DNA of 12,999 nt, taken from contig JANZZA010000286.1 of NCBI GenBank assembly GCA_026419655.1, forward strand, positions 1 through 12,999. Direction: 5' to 3'. Every line of letters starts with the position of its first letter. Positions within the stretch are counted from its first letter, which is position 1. The notes below the pieces were generated by a model, which saw only the letters and a list, made by a program, of their open reading frames with translations, searched no databases and was not told the origin of the DNA. The stretch is from Armatimonadota bacterium (GTDB lineage: Bacteria > Armatimonadota > Zipacnadia > Zipacnadales > FEN-943). The position numbers were made by a program, and so were the translations under genes. Positions 1 through 7,230 of the stretch are shown piece by piece.

Positions 1-890
1 AGCAGCACCTCAAAAAGGTCTGGGGCCTTCGGCGAGACCGCCAGGCATATGGCCAGGCCGACTATCAACAGCAGCGGCACGGTCATATTGGCATGGGAAA
101 AGTTTGGCGAAAGGAACTCGTTGACGTAGCGGGTGGTTTCCCCCAGGTCGCCGGTGAAGTAGGTGAATGGATAAAGAACGCCATGCAGGCCATTGGGGTT
201 GAGCAAGGTCGCCAGGGCCGCCACAGTGCCGACAGCTACTACTGGCAGGGCCCGGGCCGGAGACAGTGACCATCCTCCGGCACGCAACCCGTCTGCAGGT
301 GGCACGAAGGCCACGCTGACGGCGTAGAGAGCCGTAAGCACGAACAACAATACAAACCCGCCGTGGAAGTTCACCCATAGTATGGCCAGCGGAACGAGCC
401 ACCATAGCGTGTGGTGCCTGCCCTGCCGATGTGAAAGGAAGATGTGCAGGGCCGCCAAAGTGAAGACCGGGAGAAGAAGCTGCGGGCGGGCGTTGAAGGT
501 CGGAGCTAGGGTCGCCACAAAAGCAACGCCGGCCGCGGCGGCCAGGATAGGATGCACAGCCCTGCGCAAACATACCGCGTATAGCAACAGCGCGCCCGCT
601 GCGGCCACCAGTTGGCGATAAAGGGAAAGCCCGTAAAGGCCGAAGTTACGATAAAGCCAGTAAAGAAGGACCTCAGCGGCCCACTCGTGAGCTATCCATG
701 GGGCGCCGGCGGCGCTGTAAGAAAACGGGTCGGTCTTGGGCACCTGACGGTGTTCTAATATCCAGCGGCCGGTTGCCAGATGCCACCACACATCCGGGTC
801 ACCCTCAGGATGGCACGAGACGCAGATGACCACCCCGGCCAGCGCCATGCCGGCCAGCAACGGCAAGTCAAGCTTGGGTCTCCATTTCAC
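1..890 (-). CDS. Polytopic GT-C-like membrane protein, 3' end outside window
   Basis: About 296 N-terminal residues are visible and the frame is open to the left edge, so the C-terminus is missing. The most likely start is GTG at 890-888. It has GGAAGAGG about 9 bases upstream and an in-frame TAA further upstream. A first membrane helix (about residues 9-25) is followed by GDPDVWWHLATGRWILEH, then PFSYSAAG and WIAHEW. Several hydrophobic helices follow, with NARPQLLLPVF and LWVNFHGGF between them. The early acidic GDPD motif in the first outer loop, with W/H-rich loops and many helices, is the pattern of uncharacterised proteins related to GT-C (dolichyl-phosphate-mannose-type) glycosyltransferases. 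A role in transferring sugars from lipid carriers to envelope glycans is inference from that resemblance. It lies about 500 bp downstream of the six-gene cluster on the same strand and probably has its own promoter. I am sure it is a real membrane protein, less sure of the function. Confidence 0.8.
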   Translation of the reverse strand, partial: MKWRPKLDLPLLAGMALAGVVICVSCHPEGDPDVWWHLATGRWILEHRQVPKTDPFSYSAAGAPWIAHEWAAEVLLYWLYRNFGLYGLSLYRQLVAAAGALLLYAVCLRRAVHPILAAAAGVAFVATLAPTFNARPQLLLPVFTLAALHIFLSHRQGRHHTLWWLVPLAILWVNFHGGFVLLFVLTALYAVSVAFVPPADGLRAGGWSLSPARALPVVAVGTVAALATLLNPNGLHGVLYPFTYFTGDLGETTRYVNEFLSPNFSHANMTVPLLLIVGLAICLAVSPKAPDLFEVL

Positions 891-1027
891 CTGCACGCAC
901 CTCTTCCGGCGGTGCGCTTATAAACCTCCGGGGATGATCCCACCGCATAGGCGCTGCGCAGCCACCGCAGCCGTCTCTCCTGCGCGCTCGCCGAGAAGCC
1001 TTAGGCTGTTCTTTAAGGGGCCTTTGT

Positions 1028-1070
1028 GGGGAGATTACTCCAAGGAGATTCTTTCCCAGGTTTTCTCCCC
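1028..1070. repeat. Inverted repeat GGGGAGA / TCTCCCC
   Basis: Perfect 7-base arms at 1028-1034 and 1064-1070 flank a 29-base loop. Inside it lies a smaller CTCC-AA-GGAG palindrome. It lies about 140 bases upstream of the start of the left-edge membrane protein gene, so it could form in that gene's leader or act as a protein binding site. No T-run follows on either strand, so it is not a standard intrinsic terminator. The function is unknown. Confidence 0.4.
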
Positions 1071-1189
1071 AAACCTTTTCCAACGGCCGCCGTTGCGCTA
1101 AGCCAGTAGGTTGCCTGCTTTTGCCCTGTTGACGTCAGCTCAGCTTTGCGGCCCTACCAATCGGTAGAAAGGACCTGTCGCTTCTCCAC

Positions 1190-1315
1190 GGAGACTGTCG
1201 CGAAGGTCGCTTTCCCGGCCCCCAGACGCGCTTGGACGCCGAAAGTCGGGCGCACGGGACACCCTCTCTTCCATTTGAATAAGCCAGCACCAGCCACTGC
1301 GACAGTACTCTATGG
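1190..1315 (+). repeat. Intergenic repeat family, copy A
   Basis: This stretch aligns end to end with 9438-9565. An 18-base block, TTTCCCGGCCCCCAGACG, is identical (1211-1228 and 9459-9476). So are ATAAGCCAGCACCA (1279-1292 and 9530-9543) and TGCGACAGT (1298-1306 and 9549-9557), at nearly equal spacing. The less conserved parts between also align by eye. The alignment extends weakly to the left (from about 1178). No coding potential is evident, since the frames differ between copies. Confidence 0.75.
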
Positions 1316-1395
1316 TTCGGTAAGAGAGGTTCCCACCACGCCTTCGCGCTGGCCAGTGAGCAGCGTCTCGCTGAGCCTTGTAAAGCTATCTCACG

Positions 1396-2625
1396 CTACC
1401 CCGCGAGCACCTTTTTTACCAGCTCGTAGAGTGCTGGGGCACCTGCGAGTTGTCCTATCGTGGCCAAGGCCACGCCCAGCACCAGGATAGCAGCCAGCAG
1501 GCTCTTGCCAATGTCCTGTCCCTTGAGCTGGGCGACGAGGATTGGATGACGCGACAGGTAGGCGCTTGCAGCGTATAACTCCTCGCCCATAAGAGTGTAG
1601 TCGCAGGAAGTGATGAAGAAGGGCAACTGAGTGTCGGCATCGGTGCCTGCGATTTGCATGCACCCGGCCATGTTGCCCGTCTCCCCAAGGATAAGGGCTT
1701 CTGCAAAAAAGGTGCCCATGTAAAGGTTGGCCGCTGGGCGGTCGCGCATGATAATGCCATCCACAGCTGCCACGTAGCCAAACTGGCTGTCGGTAGTATA
1801 GAAAATCAGGTCAGGACGAAAGGCATCCGGCCGGCCCGCTTCGAGATACGCTTCTCGTACGATCTCGCGCTCCACAGACATTACCAGGGGGTCGTTACAG
1901 GGGACGAGGATTGGCGTGTCGTAGGGTGCGGTTTTGCGGGCCAGGTGGCCTAGAATGAGCATGGCAGCGATGGTCGAGATGCTGCCGACCCCGCCAAGGC
2001 CGGACACGTAAAGTATTGGCTGGCCCATTTCCGTGGCTCGGCCGATGGCGTCGTCCACGGCCTGCAGGCCCGCGATTGGCCGAATATAGAATTGCCGCCG
2101 CCGCGCGTAGTGAAGCGTCAGGAGCACAATCGCGCTGAGTATGAGTGTACTCACCAGGATGTTCGTCTTCGACCAGTCGTACAGGGCCCCGGCTGGACTC
2201 GCCGCGCCAGTCGTCGCTGGTGCAGAGAACCTCAATGGCACGCCTGGTGGCGCCTCCTGGCCTTGTGCCACGGCTGCTCCTGCCGGCGCGTAGATAGCCT
2301 GCACCATGGCCCTGTACGTCCGCAGCGGGTGAAGGCCCTGAAGCTTTGCCTCATTGGCGGCGGGGTCCAGCAACGTTTGGTCCAGGTCACAGCGGCGAGT
2401 GCCGCTGGCCAGCCAGATGCGATACCCGACCAGGCGCCAGCCGTTGGGCACGCTGGTCGGCGCCTGCCATGTGAGTGACATCACGGTGCCTTTTGGGTCT
2501 TCGCGGTCGTCGGCCAGAGTGGCTGAGGCTGGGGGCTGAAACGGGGCTGCAGCCCAGCCCGATGCGCCGAGGGAGCACATCCCAGCCAATAGCACCGACA
2601 CCGCTGCAAGTTTTGGGCTGCTCAC
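1396..2625 (-). CDS. Membrane protein with outer Fn3-like domain, DUF6754 type
   Basis: 409 residues. Residues 1-27 look like a signal sequence or signal anchor ending in GWAAAP. Residues about 45-135 resemble a fibronectin-III-like beta domain (TWQAP, GYRIWLA, LLDPAANEAKLQGLHPLRTY, MVQAIYAP). A membrane helix at about 155-173 ends in HYARRR, so the following domain should be cytoplasmic. That domain (180-370) has a glycine-rich VSGLGGVGS stretch (207-215) and other conserved-looking segments (VPCNDPLVM, TTDSQFGYVAAVDG, GETGNMAG, ITSCDYTLMGEELYAASAYLS). A second helix lies at 374-394. From memory this matches the family named DUF6754, whose function is not known to me. The start is GTG at 2625, overlapping the upstream stop as GTGA, so translation is probably coupled. 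It is last in the cluster. Confidence 0.85.
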   Translation of the reverse strand: MSSPKLAAVSVLLAGMCSLGASGWAAAPFQPPASATLADDREDPKGTVMSLTWQAPTSVPNGWRLVGYRIWLASGTRRCDLDQTLLDPAANEAKLQGLHPLRTYRAMVQAIYAPAGAAVAQGQEAPPGVPLRFSAPATTGAASPAGALYDWSKTNILVSTLILSAIVLLTLHYARRRQFYIRPIAGLQAVDDAIGRATEMGQPILYVSGLGGVGSISTIAAMLILGHLARKTAPYDTPILVPCNDPLVMSVEREIVREAYLEAGRPDAFRPDLIFYTTDSQFGYVAAVDGIIMRDRPAANLYMGTFFAEALILGETGNMAGCMQIAGTDADTQLPFFITSCDYTLMGEELYAASAYLSRHPILVAQLKGQDIGKSLLAAILVLGVALATIGQLAGAPALYELVKKVLAG

Positions 2626-3740
2626 TCCTCAATCAACTCCACATTCGCCCGCGGCACCACCACTTCCCGCCCGTCTCCGAGGAGTACTCTCACCACCCGC
2701 ACCCGTGCCTCCGTCTCTATTTGCGTCGGCTCCGCTGGCAGCTCCACCACCGTGGCAATAGCACCAAAATAGGGATCCCGGATGAGGCGTACTGCGCGAC
2801 CTGCTTCCAGCCTGCCTTCCCGCGGCGTGCCTTCTACCTGGGCGCCAGTAGGTTCTGCTATTACCACTTCCGGCCGCACGACGCCGGCGCGGATTTGCGT
2901 GGCCCCGTTTACGGACGCTGGCCGGCCGTTCCTCGCAGCAAGGATACCAAAGGTGCGGTCGGCCATGGGTATTCGTCCAAAGCCCTCGGTGAGAACCACT
3001 GTTATGCCGACGCGCTCGTGGCCCGTGATGGCCACTCCTATTGGATAGCCCAGTAGAGCGTCAACATCGGTATCTTCCATTCCACCCACGACGACCGCGG
3101 CAGCTCCGACTTCAATGGCCCGCCGGACGGCTGCAAGGGTAACCAGGGCGCCGCCTACGACGACCGCGCCCCGGCAGTTTTCGTCCACGGCGTCGGCGTC
3201 AAGCACATCGTGCTGGCTATCCACAGCTATCCTTAGCGGTCCATAGGCCTCGCCGCCGAAGCCGAAGATACCCTGCACCATGGCACATGGAGTCTCGACG
3301 ACGACGCCCTCGCCGGGGTACACCTGGGTAACTGTGCCGTCAATGTAGGCAGTTAGCTCCACCGGCGTAGGCGCACCGCGAATCGCCACCTGGCCCGTCA
3401 CAGGGCTAACGGCTTCTATCACGCCGTCCACCGGACTGCGGCAGATGCTGTGCATCAAGCCGAAGAAGGCCCGGGCCTCGGCTATCATTTCGCCCGCGGT
3501 CACCACCTCGCCGGGCTGCTTGACCATCCACTTCGGTACTTCCTCGGGGCCGACGTTCATCTCCGCCGCGACGTTGACCATCGTCACCGCGCCTGGCAAC
3601 TGCGTGGAGGCCACGACCTCCAGAGCACGGACGGCCTGGCCTAACTCGACGTGCACCTGCCCCGGCAGAGGCAGGCGCCTCTCCTTGCGCGCCCACCCGC
3701 GCTCGGTCACCTTCAGGCCAGGAGTGTAAGCGTGTGCCAT
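2622..3740 (-). CDS. Conserved unknown with barrel-sandwich-like and KOW-like domains
   Basis: 372 residues from ATG at 3740, ten bases after the upstream stop. An in-frame start at 3842 would add a low-complexity extension lying on top of the upstream gene and is rejected. The N-terminal part (RRLPLPGQV, then KQPGEVVTAGEMIAEAR at 74-90 and SPVDGVIEAVSPVTGQVAIRG at 102-122) has the double PG/G-turn pattern of a barrel-sandwich (biotinyl/lipoyl-like, RnfC N-terminal-like) fold. There is no lipoyl or biotin lysine. The middle carries VVVGGALVT, VVVGGMEDTD, GVAITGHE, TEGFGRIPMADRTFGILAA and VNGATQIRAGVVRPEV, which look like strongly conserved family blocks. The C-terminus (about 308-372) resembles a KOW/NusG-type barrel (AGRAVRLIRDPYFGAIATV). 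There is no signal peptide, so it is probably cytoplasmic. It is coupled to the membrane protein that follows and may be its soluble partner. No enzymatic function is assigned. Confidence 0.85.
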   Translation of the reverse strand: MAHAYTPGLKVTERGWARKERRLPLPGQVHVELGQAVRALEVVASTQLPGAVTMVNVAAEMNVGPEEVPKWMVKQPGEVVTAGEMIAEARAFFGLMHSICRSPVDGVIEAVSPVTGQVAIRGAPTPVELTAYIDGTVTQVYPGEGVVVETPCAMVQGIFGFGGEAYGPLRIAVDSQHDVLDADAVDENCRGAVVVGGALVTLAAVRRAIEVGAAAVVVGGMEDTDVDALLGYPIGVAITGHERVGITVVLTEGFGRIPMADRTFGILAARNGRPASVNGATQIRAGVVRPEVVIAEPTGAQVEGTPREGRLEAGRAVRLIRDPYFGAIATVVELPAEPTQIETEARVRVVRVLLGDGREVVVPRANVELIEE

Positions 3741-3750
3741 GTCGAGCCGC

Positions 3751-4032
3751 TCAGCTCTCTTCCAGGGGTTTAACGTCCTTGTGGGGATCAACGCCGATGG
3801 ACTTGAGGTATTCGTCAATGGCGATGTGTTTGGCAATGGCAAAGGCCATCATAAAAAGCTCACCGGGTTCTATCTGGTCGAGAGAGAAGGGCCCGGCACC
3901 GGCAAGTCTGTCAATGCACTGGTCTAGCGGCACGCGTCGGACCGTTTTCTCGCCTCTTATGGTGTCCTCAATTTCCACGTCCACGTACTCCGGCAGGTCG
4001 AATTTGGTCAGAACACGCGCATGTATGGCCAC
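3751..4032 (-). CDS. Small conserved unknown protein, 93 aa
   Basis: The chosen start is GTG at 4032-4030, because GGAGG (4045-4041) lies eight bases upstream. A GTG at 4041 is open too but would overlap the ribosome binding site. The protein begins VAIHARVLTKFDLPEY. It has a charged beta-rich first half (VDVEIEDTIRGEKTVRRVP) and a helical second half (LFMMAFAIAKHIAIDEYLKSIG). There is no signal peptide, cysteine pair or recognisable domain. It ends ten bases before the barrel-sandwich/KOW protein, and together with the DUF6754-type gene forms a three-gene block of unknowns. Co-occurrence suggests a shared complex, which is inference. Confidence 0.75.
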   Translation of the reverse strand: MAIHARVLTKFDLPEYVDVEIEDTIRGEKTVRRVPLDQCIDRLAGAGPFSLDQIEPGELFMMAFAIAKHIAIDEYLKSIGVDPHKDVKPLEES

Positions 4033-4122
4033 TCGGGACACCTCCGGATTATGTGATTAAGTGCACGGCTCCCAGATACGGATGGTCTTGCCTAGCTGCA
4101 GCCCAATTGGCGTGAAAACCCC

Positions 4123-5187
4123 TCATTCCTGCCCGTAGATGTAGTGTACCAGCGTGTCGCCCACCTGGTACAAGGAATCGGCCGAGCAATGCTCTGGCGT
4201 GTCGTCCACAGTATGCCACACTACTGGGAAGGCGTGGATTATGTCCACCATTTTGATGCCCGCTGCTATCAGCGGGACATGGTCATCGGTGATGTAGCCG
4301 CAGGTTTGCCGCACGAAAGCCGAATGGCCGCGTTGCTCGGCCACGGACCAGATGGCGTTGACCAACTGGGGGTTGGCGTCTAAGGAATGGCCCTCTGGGC
4401 CCAGGTCGAAGATGGTGTTTCGGTGGATGCTCGGCTGCATGGGGATACGGTCTACAGGCTTGCCGTCACCGCCGACCAGGTCAAGGAGGATTCCCTCGGA
4501 GGGTTTGGGCCAACCTTCAGGCCAGTGGGCTGCGAGGTATGCCGAGCCAATGCAGTAGCCCATGTAGGGCATTGGAGAGCCGGCCTTGCCGCTATCTTCG
4601 GCGTCGAGGAAAGCGAAAAGGATGGGTCGTGGTGGGGGCTGGTCATGAAAGATGCGTGCCAGTTCGAGCAACACAGCCACCCCAGAAGCCCCGTCGTCGG
4701 CCCCAGGCACGGGCTTATTGCGATTGGCTGGATCCGGGTCCTGGTCAGCTACCGGCCGGCTATCCCAGTGGGCGGCGAGCAAGAGGGGTTCACCAGCGCT
4801 GGTCCCGGCCAAGGCTAATACGTTGGCAAAATCGTAGGGGCCGCCAAAGGGTGTCCTTGCGGAAAATTTCTGGACGAGCAGGCGGCTGGTCAAGGGCTCT
4901 AGCTGCTCCTGCAGCCAGGATAGCATACGCTCATGGGCCTCGGAGCCCGGCACCCTTGGGCCAAAGGCACACTGAGTGCGTATCAGTTCCAGGGCCCTTG
5001 CCCCGTCAAAAGTTGGTATTGACGGGTTGGGTGGTGGAGGGGGTGGTGGTTCGGGCGTCTGCTGGGCGCTGCTAGCTCCGCAGCCGCACGAAGTAAGCGT
5101 CGCAGCCACCGCCAGGGCGGCCAATAGCATCAGCCCGGCTGCCACGCTTGGCCTCTCGCAAAATGAGAGCGCGACTCTGCGATTCAT
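4123..5187 (-). CDS. M28-family zinc peptidase / glutaminyl cyclase-like lipoprotein
   Basis: 354 residues. Residues 15-34 form a hydrophobic signal ending in lipobox LTSC, with Cys34 as the lipidation site. A Pro-rich linker (45-58) follows, so the enzyme is tethered outside the cytoplasmic membrane. The M28 fold starts with FGPRVPGSEAH (75-85), typical of the family. Candidate zinc and catalytic residues are His140 (AAHWDSRP), Asp164 (GADDGASG), Glu197-Asp198 (FLDAED), an Asp in LLDLVGGDG and His325 (FPVVWHTVDDT). The FPVVWHT motif near the end is characteristic of the glutaminyl-peptide cyclotransferase branch. The GADDGASG and His140 motifs fit two-zinc aminopeptidases. Both activities are therefore possible: N-terminal pyroglutamate formation or amino-terminal peptide trimming. 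The gene lies 85 bases after the lytic transglycosylase and 90 before the small unknown. Its ribosome binding site is weak. Confidence 0.88.
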   Translation of the reverse strand: MNRRVALSFCERPSVAAGLMLLAALAVAATLTSCGCGASSAQQTPEPPPPPPPNPSIPTFDGARALELIRTQCAFGPRVPGSEAHERMLSWLQEQLEPLTSRLLVQKFSARTPFGGPYDFANVLALAGTSAGEPLLLAAHWDSRPVADQDPDPANRNKPVPGADDGASGVAVLLELARIFHDQPPPRPILFAFLDAEDSGKAGSPMPYMGYCIGSAYLAAHWPEGWPKPSEGILLDLVGGDGKPVDRIPMQPSIHRNTIFDLGPEGHSLDANPQLVNAIWSVAEQRGHSAFVRQTCGYITDDHVPLIAAGIKMVDIIHAFPVVWHTVDDTPEHCSADSLYQVGDTLVHYIYGQE

Positions 5188-5272
5188 GGGAAATCGTCAC
5201 ACCCCACCATGGGTTGTCGTCCGCGCGGCGCTGGCAGCAGTCCGCACCCAGGACAAAACCTGTCCCGCCTGC

Positions 5273-6397
5273 TTACGGGGCGCCAGACGCCACCAGTTCC
5301 GCGAAGGTGGTCGTGACGCGCTTGACGTATTGCACAGTCTCCGGGATGTTGGGGATCCCGCCGGCGCGTTTGACCCGGTTGGGCCCGGCATTGTAGCACG
5401 CTAAAGCCAGGGCGCACTGATCGTAGTTACTCATTCCGCTGTATTGGTCCAGATAGCCGGCCAGCTCTGCGATGCCGCCGCGGATGTTCTCCTCGACTAC
5501 CCAGGGATTGACGCCCAGGTCCTTGGCGGTCTCGGGCATGAGCTGCATGAGGCCAATGGCGCCTGCCCGGCTCACACAGCCCGGGTCAAAGCTACTTTCC
5601 CACTTCATGACGGAGAACACCAGGCGGTGGTCCACGCCGTAGTAGGCCGAATAGTAAAGTACCCACCGGACGATGGCCTCGCGCTGGGCATCTGTGAGGC
5701 GGGGATTGTGGCGGCCCGCGAAATCCTTCCAGAACTGGACTCGAGCGGCATCGGTAGGGGCCTGCTCGGGAAGAGCTGGTGGCTGGGCTCCCCATGAGGT
5801 CGGGCCGCCAGAGGCACCAGGCTGTAATTGTTCGCCGCCCGGCACCGAAGAACCAGGGGAAGCAGAAGGAGAAGTTGTCTGGGATGTTGCAGGCTGCTCC
5901 AGTGCTGGTGAGGTCGTCTGAGGCGCCTCGAGGTTGATGAGCACCATTGAAGGGTCTGCACGTTTTGGCTGCACGCCAATCATGGCGTCGAGCGTGTCGG
6001 CTTTTGTGCCAACGTCACAGGCCATCACCAGACCGCGGAGACAAGCCACCGCTGGCCCTTCGTCAGAGGAGAAGTCTACCAGGAGATACAGTTGCTGGCC
6101 GACGGCGATTTCGGGAAGGCCCGAAGGTGATTTCACGAGGGCGCTGGTGCCACTGGGGAGGCCGACCATGAGAACGGTGGAACCGTCGCTGGCGCTGGTT
6201 TTTGCCTGTAGCTGTGCCACGGTAAGATACGGCCCCGTTCCGCCAGGCAGACCTCCCAGCCAGCCGGCGGGCTTGGCAGCGTCCACGGCGGCAAGAAACC
6301 GCTGCGCCGCCTCCTCTGGCGATAGGGGATAGGGCACGTTCACGGGGGGCTGTGGCTGCGCGACGCTCACCAGAGCCGCCACAAGCAATGGCGTCAC
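5273..6397 (-). CDS. Lytic transglycosylase (SLT domain) with long linker
   Basis: 374 residues. The C-terminal third is a Slt70/MltE-like goose-lysozyme-type domain. It has catalytic Glu267 in MKWESSFDPG, then GAIGLMQLMPETA (279-291), ALACYNAGPNRVKRAGG (331-347) and IPETVQYVKRV (351-361). It should cleave the MurNAc-GlcNAc bond of peptidoglycan to give 1,6-anhydro products. The N-terminal region (about 55-155) contains a beta-rich segment that I do not recognise, followed by a Ser/Thr/Pro/Gly-rich linker (about 158-215). The start is GTG at 6397, overlapping the macro-domain stop as GTGA. The signal sequence this implies is very short (TPLLVAALVSVAQ) and lacks a basic N-terminus, so export by a standard signal is not certain. 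Cys residues at 119, 127, 274, 328 and 334 could form disulfides. Confidence 0.92.
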   Translation of the reverse strand: MTPLLVAALVSVAQPQPPVNVPYPLSPEEAAQRFLAAVDAAKPAGWLGGLPGGTGPYLTVAQLQAKTSASDGSTVLMVGLPSGTSALVKSPSGLPEIAVGQQLYLLVDFSSDEGPAVACLRGLVMACDVGTKADTLDAMIGVQPKRADPSMVLINLEAPQTTSPALEQPATSQTTSPSASPGSSVPGGEQLQPGASGGPTSWGAQPPALPEQAPTDAARVQFWKDFAGRHNPRLTDAQREAIVRWVLYYSAYYGVDHRLVFSVMKWESSFDPGCVSRAGAIGLMQLMPETAKDLGVNPWVVEENIRGGIAELAGYLDQYSGMSNYDQCALALACYNAGPNRVKRAGGIPNIPETVQYVKRVTTTFAELVASGAP

Positions 6398-6963
6398 CGG
6401 GCCTCACCTCCCAGCACTTCACGCACCCCACGTAAAAAGGCATCGTAGGCGTCCTTGCCCCAGAGGACAAAGACGACGCGCCGCAAATGGTCTGGCGAAG
6501 CCTCGGCAAATTCCCTGGTCGCGGCCGCCATCAGGCGCGCGCACTCGGTGATGTCGAAGCCTCCGACACCTGTGCCAAAAGCAGGCAGCGCAAGAGACTT
6601 CAGGCCGAGTTTCTCCGCCAGGTCCAGGCAGGAGCGAGTCGTACACGAGATGAGGTCCGCGCTCGTCTGCAGGTCGGCGCCCATGACGGCACCATGGAGG
6701 ACGAATTTGTAGGGCAGTCGCCCGGCTGTGGTTTCGACGGCTGAGCCGACAGGTATTGGCCCCTTGCTAACTGCTTCCTGCTCGATCTCGGGGCCGCCGG
6801 CTCGCTTGATGGCTCCGGCGACACCTGCCCCCATCCACAGGCGGTTGTTGGCTGCATTCGTTATTGCTTCGGCGTCGGCCCTGGTGATATCTCCCTCGCA
6901 CACTTCAACCTCGACCTGGCCGACCTGGAACCTGGTCTTTGGTGTTTCTCCCACCTGTCTCAC
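6394..6963 (-). CDS. Macro-domain (ADP-ribose-binding) protein
   Basis: 189 residues from GTG at 6963. A GTG three codons later is equally open, and the AAGGGCGG upstream does not settle the choice. The sequence is a single macro domain: VCEGDITRADAEAITNAANN near the N-terminus, LWMGAGVAGAIKRAGG for the phosphate-binding loop, and ALPAFGTGVGGF for the second loop. This is the MacroD/YmdB-like pattern. Such proteins bind ADP-ribose and often hydrolyse O-acetyl-ADP-ribose or remove mono-ADP-ribose from proteins. The Asn-Asn pair and the glycine-rich loops needed for this are present. It is the first gene of the cluster, has a TATAAT box 36 bases upstream of its start, and is translationally coupled to the lytic transglycosylase. 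It should be cytoplasmic, unlike its two downstream neighbours. Confidence 0.93.
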   Translation of the reverse strand: MRQVGETPKTRFQVGQVEVEVCEGDITRADAEAITNAANNRLWMGAGVAGAIKRAGGPEIEQEAVSKGPIPVGSAVETTAGRLPYKFVLHGAVMGADLQTSADLISCTTRSCLDLAEKLGLKSLALPAFGTGVGGFDITECARLMAAATREFAEASPDHLRRVVFVLWGKDAYDAFLRGVREVLGGEAR

Positions 6964-6998
6964 CGCCCTTCAGAACAACCCGCTGCGCGCGCCCCTAT

Positions 6999-7004
6999 AT
7001 TATA
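6999..7004 (-). promoter_or_regulatory. Probable -10 box of the six-gene cluster
   Basis: On the minus strand this is a perfect TATAAT, inside TTGTATAATATAGG. It lies 36 bases from the GTG at 6963, leaving a leader of about 25-30 bases. No good -35 hexamer is found 16-18 bases upstream, where the sequence is G/T-rich, so the promoter may need an activator or a different contact. It separates the cluster from the upstream tRNA gene. Confidence 0.55.
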
Positions 7005-7101
7005 CAACACACCACCCACCGAGGGGTGCGGCAGCGTGCTGGAAAAGTACGCCGGGGTGGTTGCGGCAAAAGCAGGCCAGAAGATAGTGCGCGAGGGGAG
7101 A

Positions 7102-7177
7102 TGGTACCCCCACGGGGATTCGAACCCCGGTCGCCTGGCTGAGAACCAGGTATCCTAGGCCGCTAGACGATGGGGGC
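7102..7177 (-). tRNA. tRNA-Glu (anticodon CTC)
   Basis: 76 bases with CCA encoded. The acceptor stem is GCCCCCA/TGGGGGT, followed by discriminator A. The anticodon stem is CCTGG/CCAGG with loop TTCTCAG, so the anticodon CTC reads GAG codons (7141-7143). The T arm is CGGGG-TTCGAAT-CCCCG. The D arm is GTCTAGCGGCCTAGGAT, as in other glutamate tRNAs. The first acceptor pair is G-U rather than the usual G-C. The gene is isolated, with its own promoter upstream. Confidence 0.95.
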
Positions 7178-7189
7178 ACCAGCGTCGCC

Positions 7190-7218
7190 AGTTTACACCG
7201 CTCGCCTCGCCCCGTCAA
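7190..7218 (-). promoter_or_regulatory. Promoter of the tRNA-Glu gene
   Basis: On the minus strand, TTGACG (7218-7213) is followed after exactly 17 bases by TAAACT (7195-7190), a near-consensus housekeeping sigma promoter. Initiation would fall about 5 bases before the tRNA 5' end at 7177. Position, spacing and strand all fit. Confidence 0.7.
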
Positions 7219-7230
7219 GGTGTGGAGCAG

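Larger units (their letters stand above)
891..1395. other. Gene-free gap, 505 bp
   Basis: No convincing gene was seen here. The open frames on both strands lack ribosome binding sites and family resemblance. The gap holds one copy of the intergenic repeat family (1190-1315), an inverted repeat (1028-1070) and a small perfect hairpin, CAGCG-TCT-CGCTG (1361-1373). The hairpin sits about 23 bases past the stop of the last gene of the minus-strand cluster and could help end its transcript, although no T-run follows. Upstream of the GTG at 890 there is a TATAAG hexamer within GGAGGTTTATAAG (minus strand, near 920-930), but no good -35 partner, so the promoter of the left-edge gene is unresolved. 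Confidence 0.6.

Noticed and set aside
10..573. 187-residue minus-strand open frame
   Set aside because: It is Arg/Pro-rich and lies over a frame that reads as a coherent multi-helix membrane protein (1-890), which is the real gene.
3741..3842. Upstream in-frame start extending the barrel-sandwich/KOW protein by 34 residues
   Set aside because: The extension overlaps the small upstream gene, is low in complexity and unlike family N-termini. ATG at 3740 fits the gene spacing.
4033..4122. CATAAT at the end of the gap as a promoter for the small unknown gene
   Set aside because: It lies only a few bases before the ribosome binding site and has no -35 partner, so initiation there would remove the leader.
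1396..6963. Mobile element or phage origin for the six-gene cluster
   Set aside because: There is no integrase, transposase, terminal repeat or base-composition break, and neighbouring genes look equally native.
6939..7142. 67-residue plus-strand open frame ending in VPPRGFEPRSPG
   Set aside because: This tail is the well-known false translation of the antisense strand of a tRNA gene.
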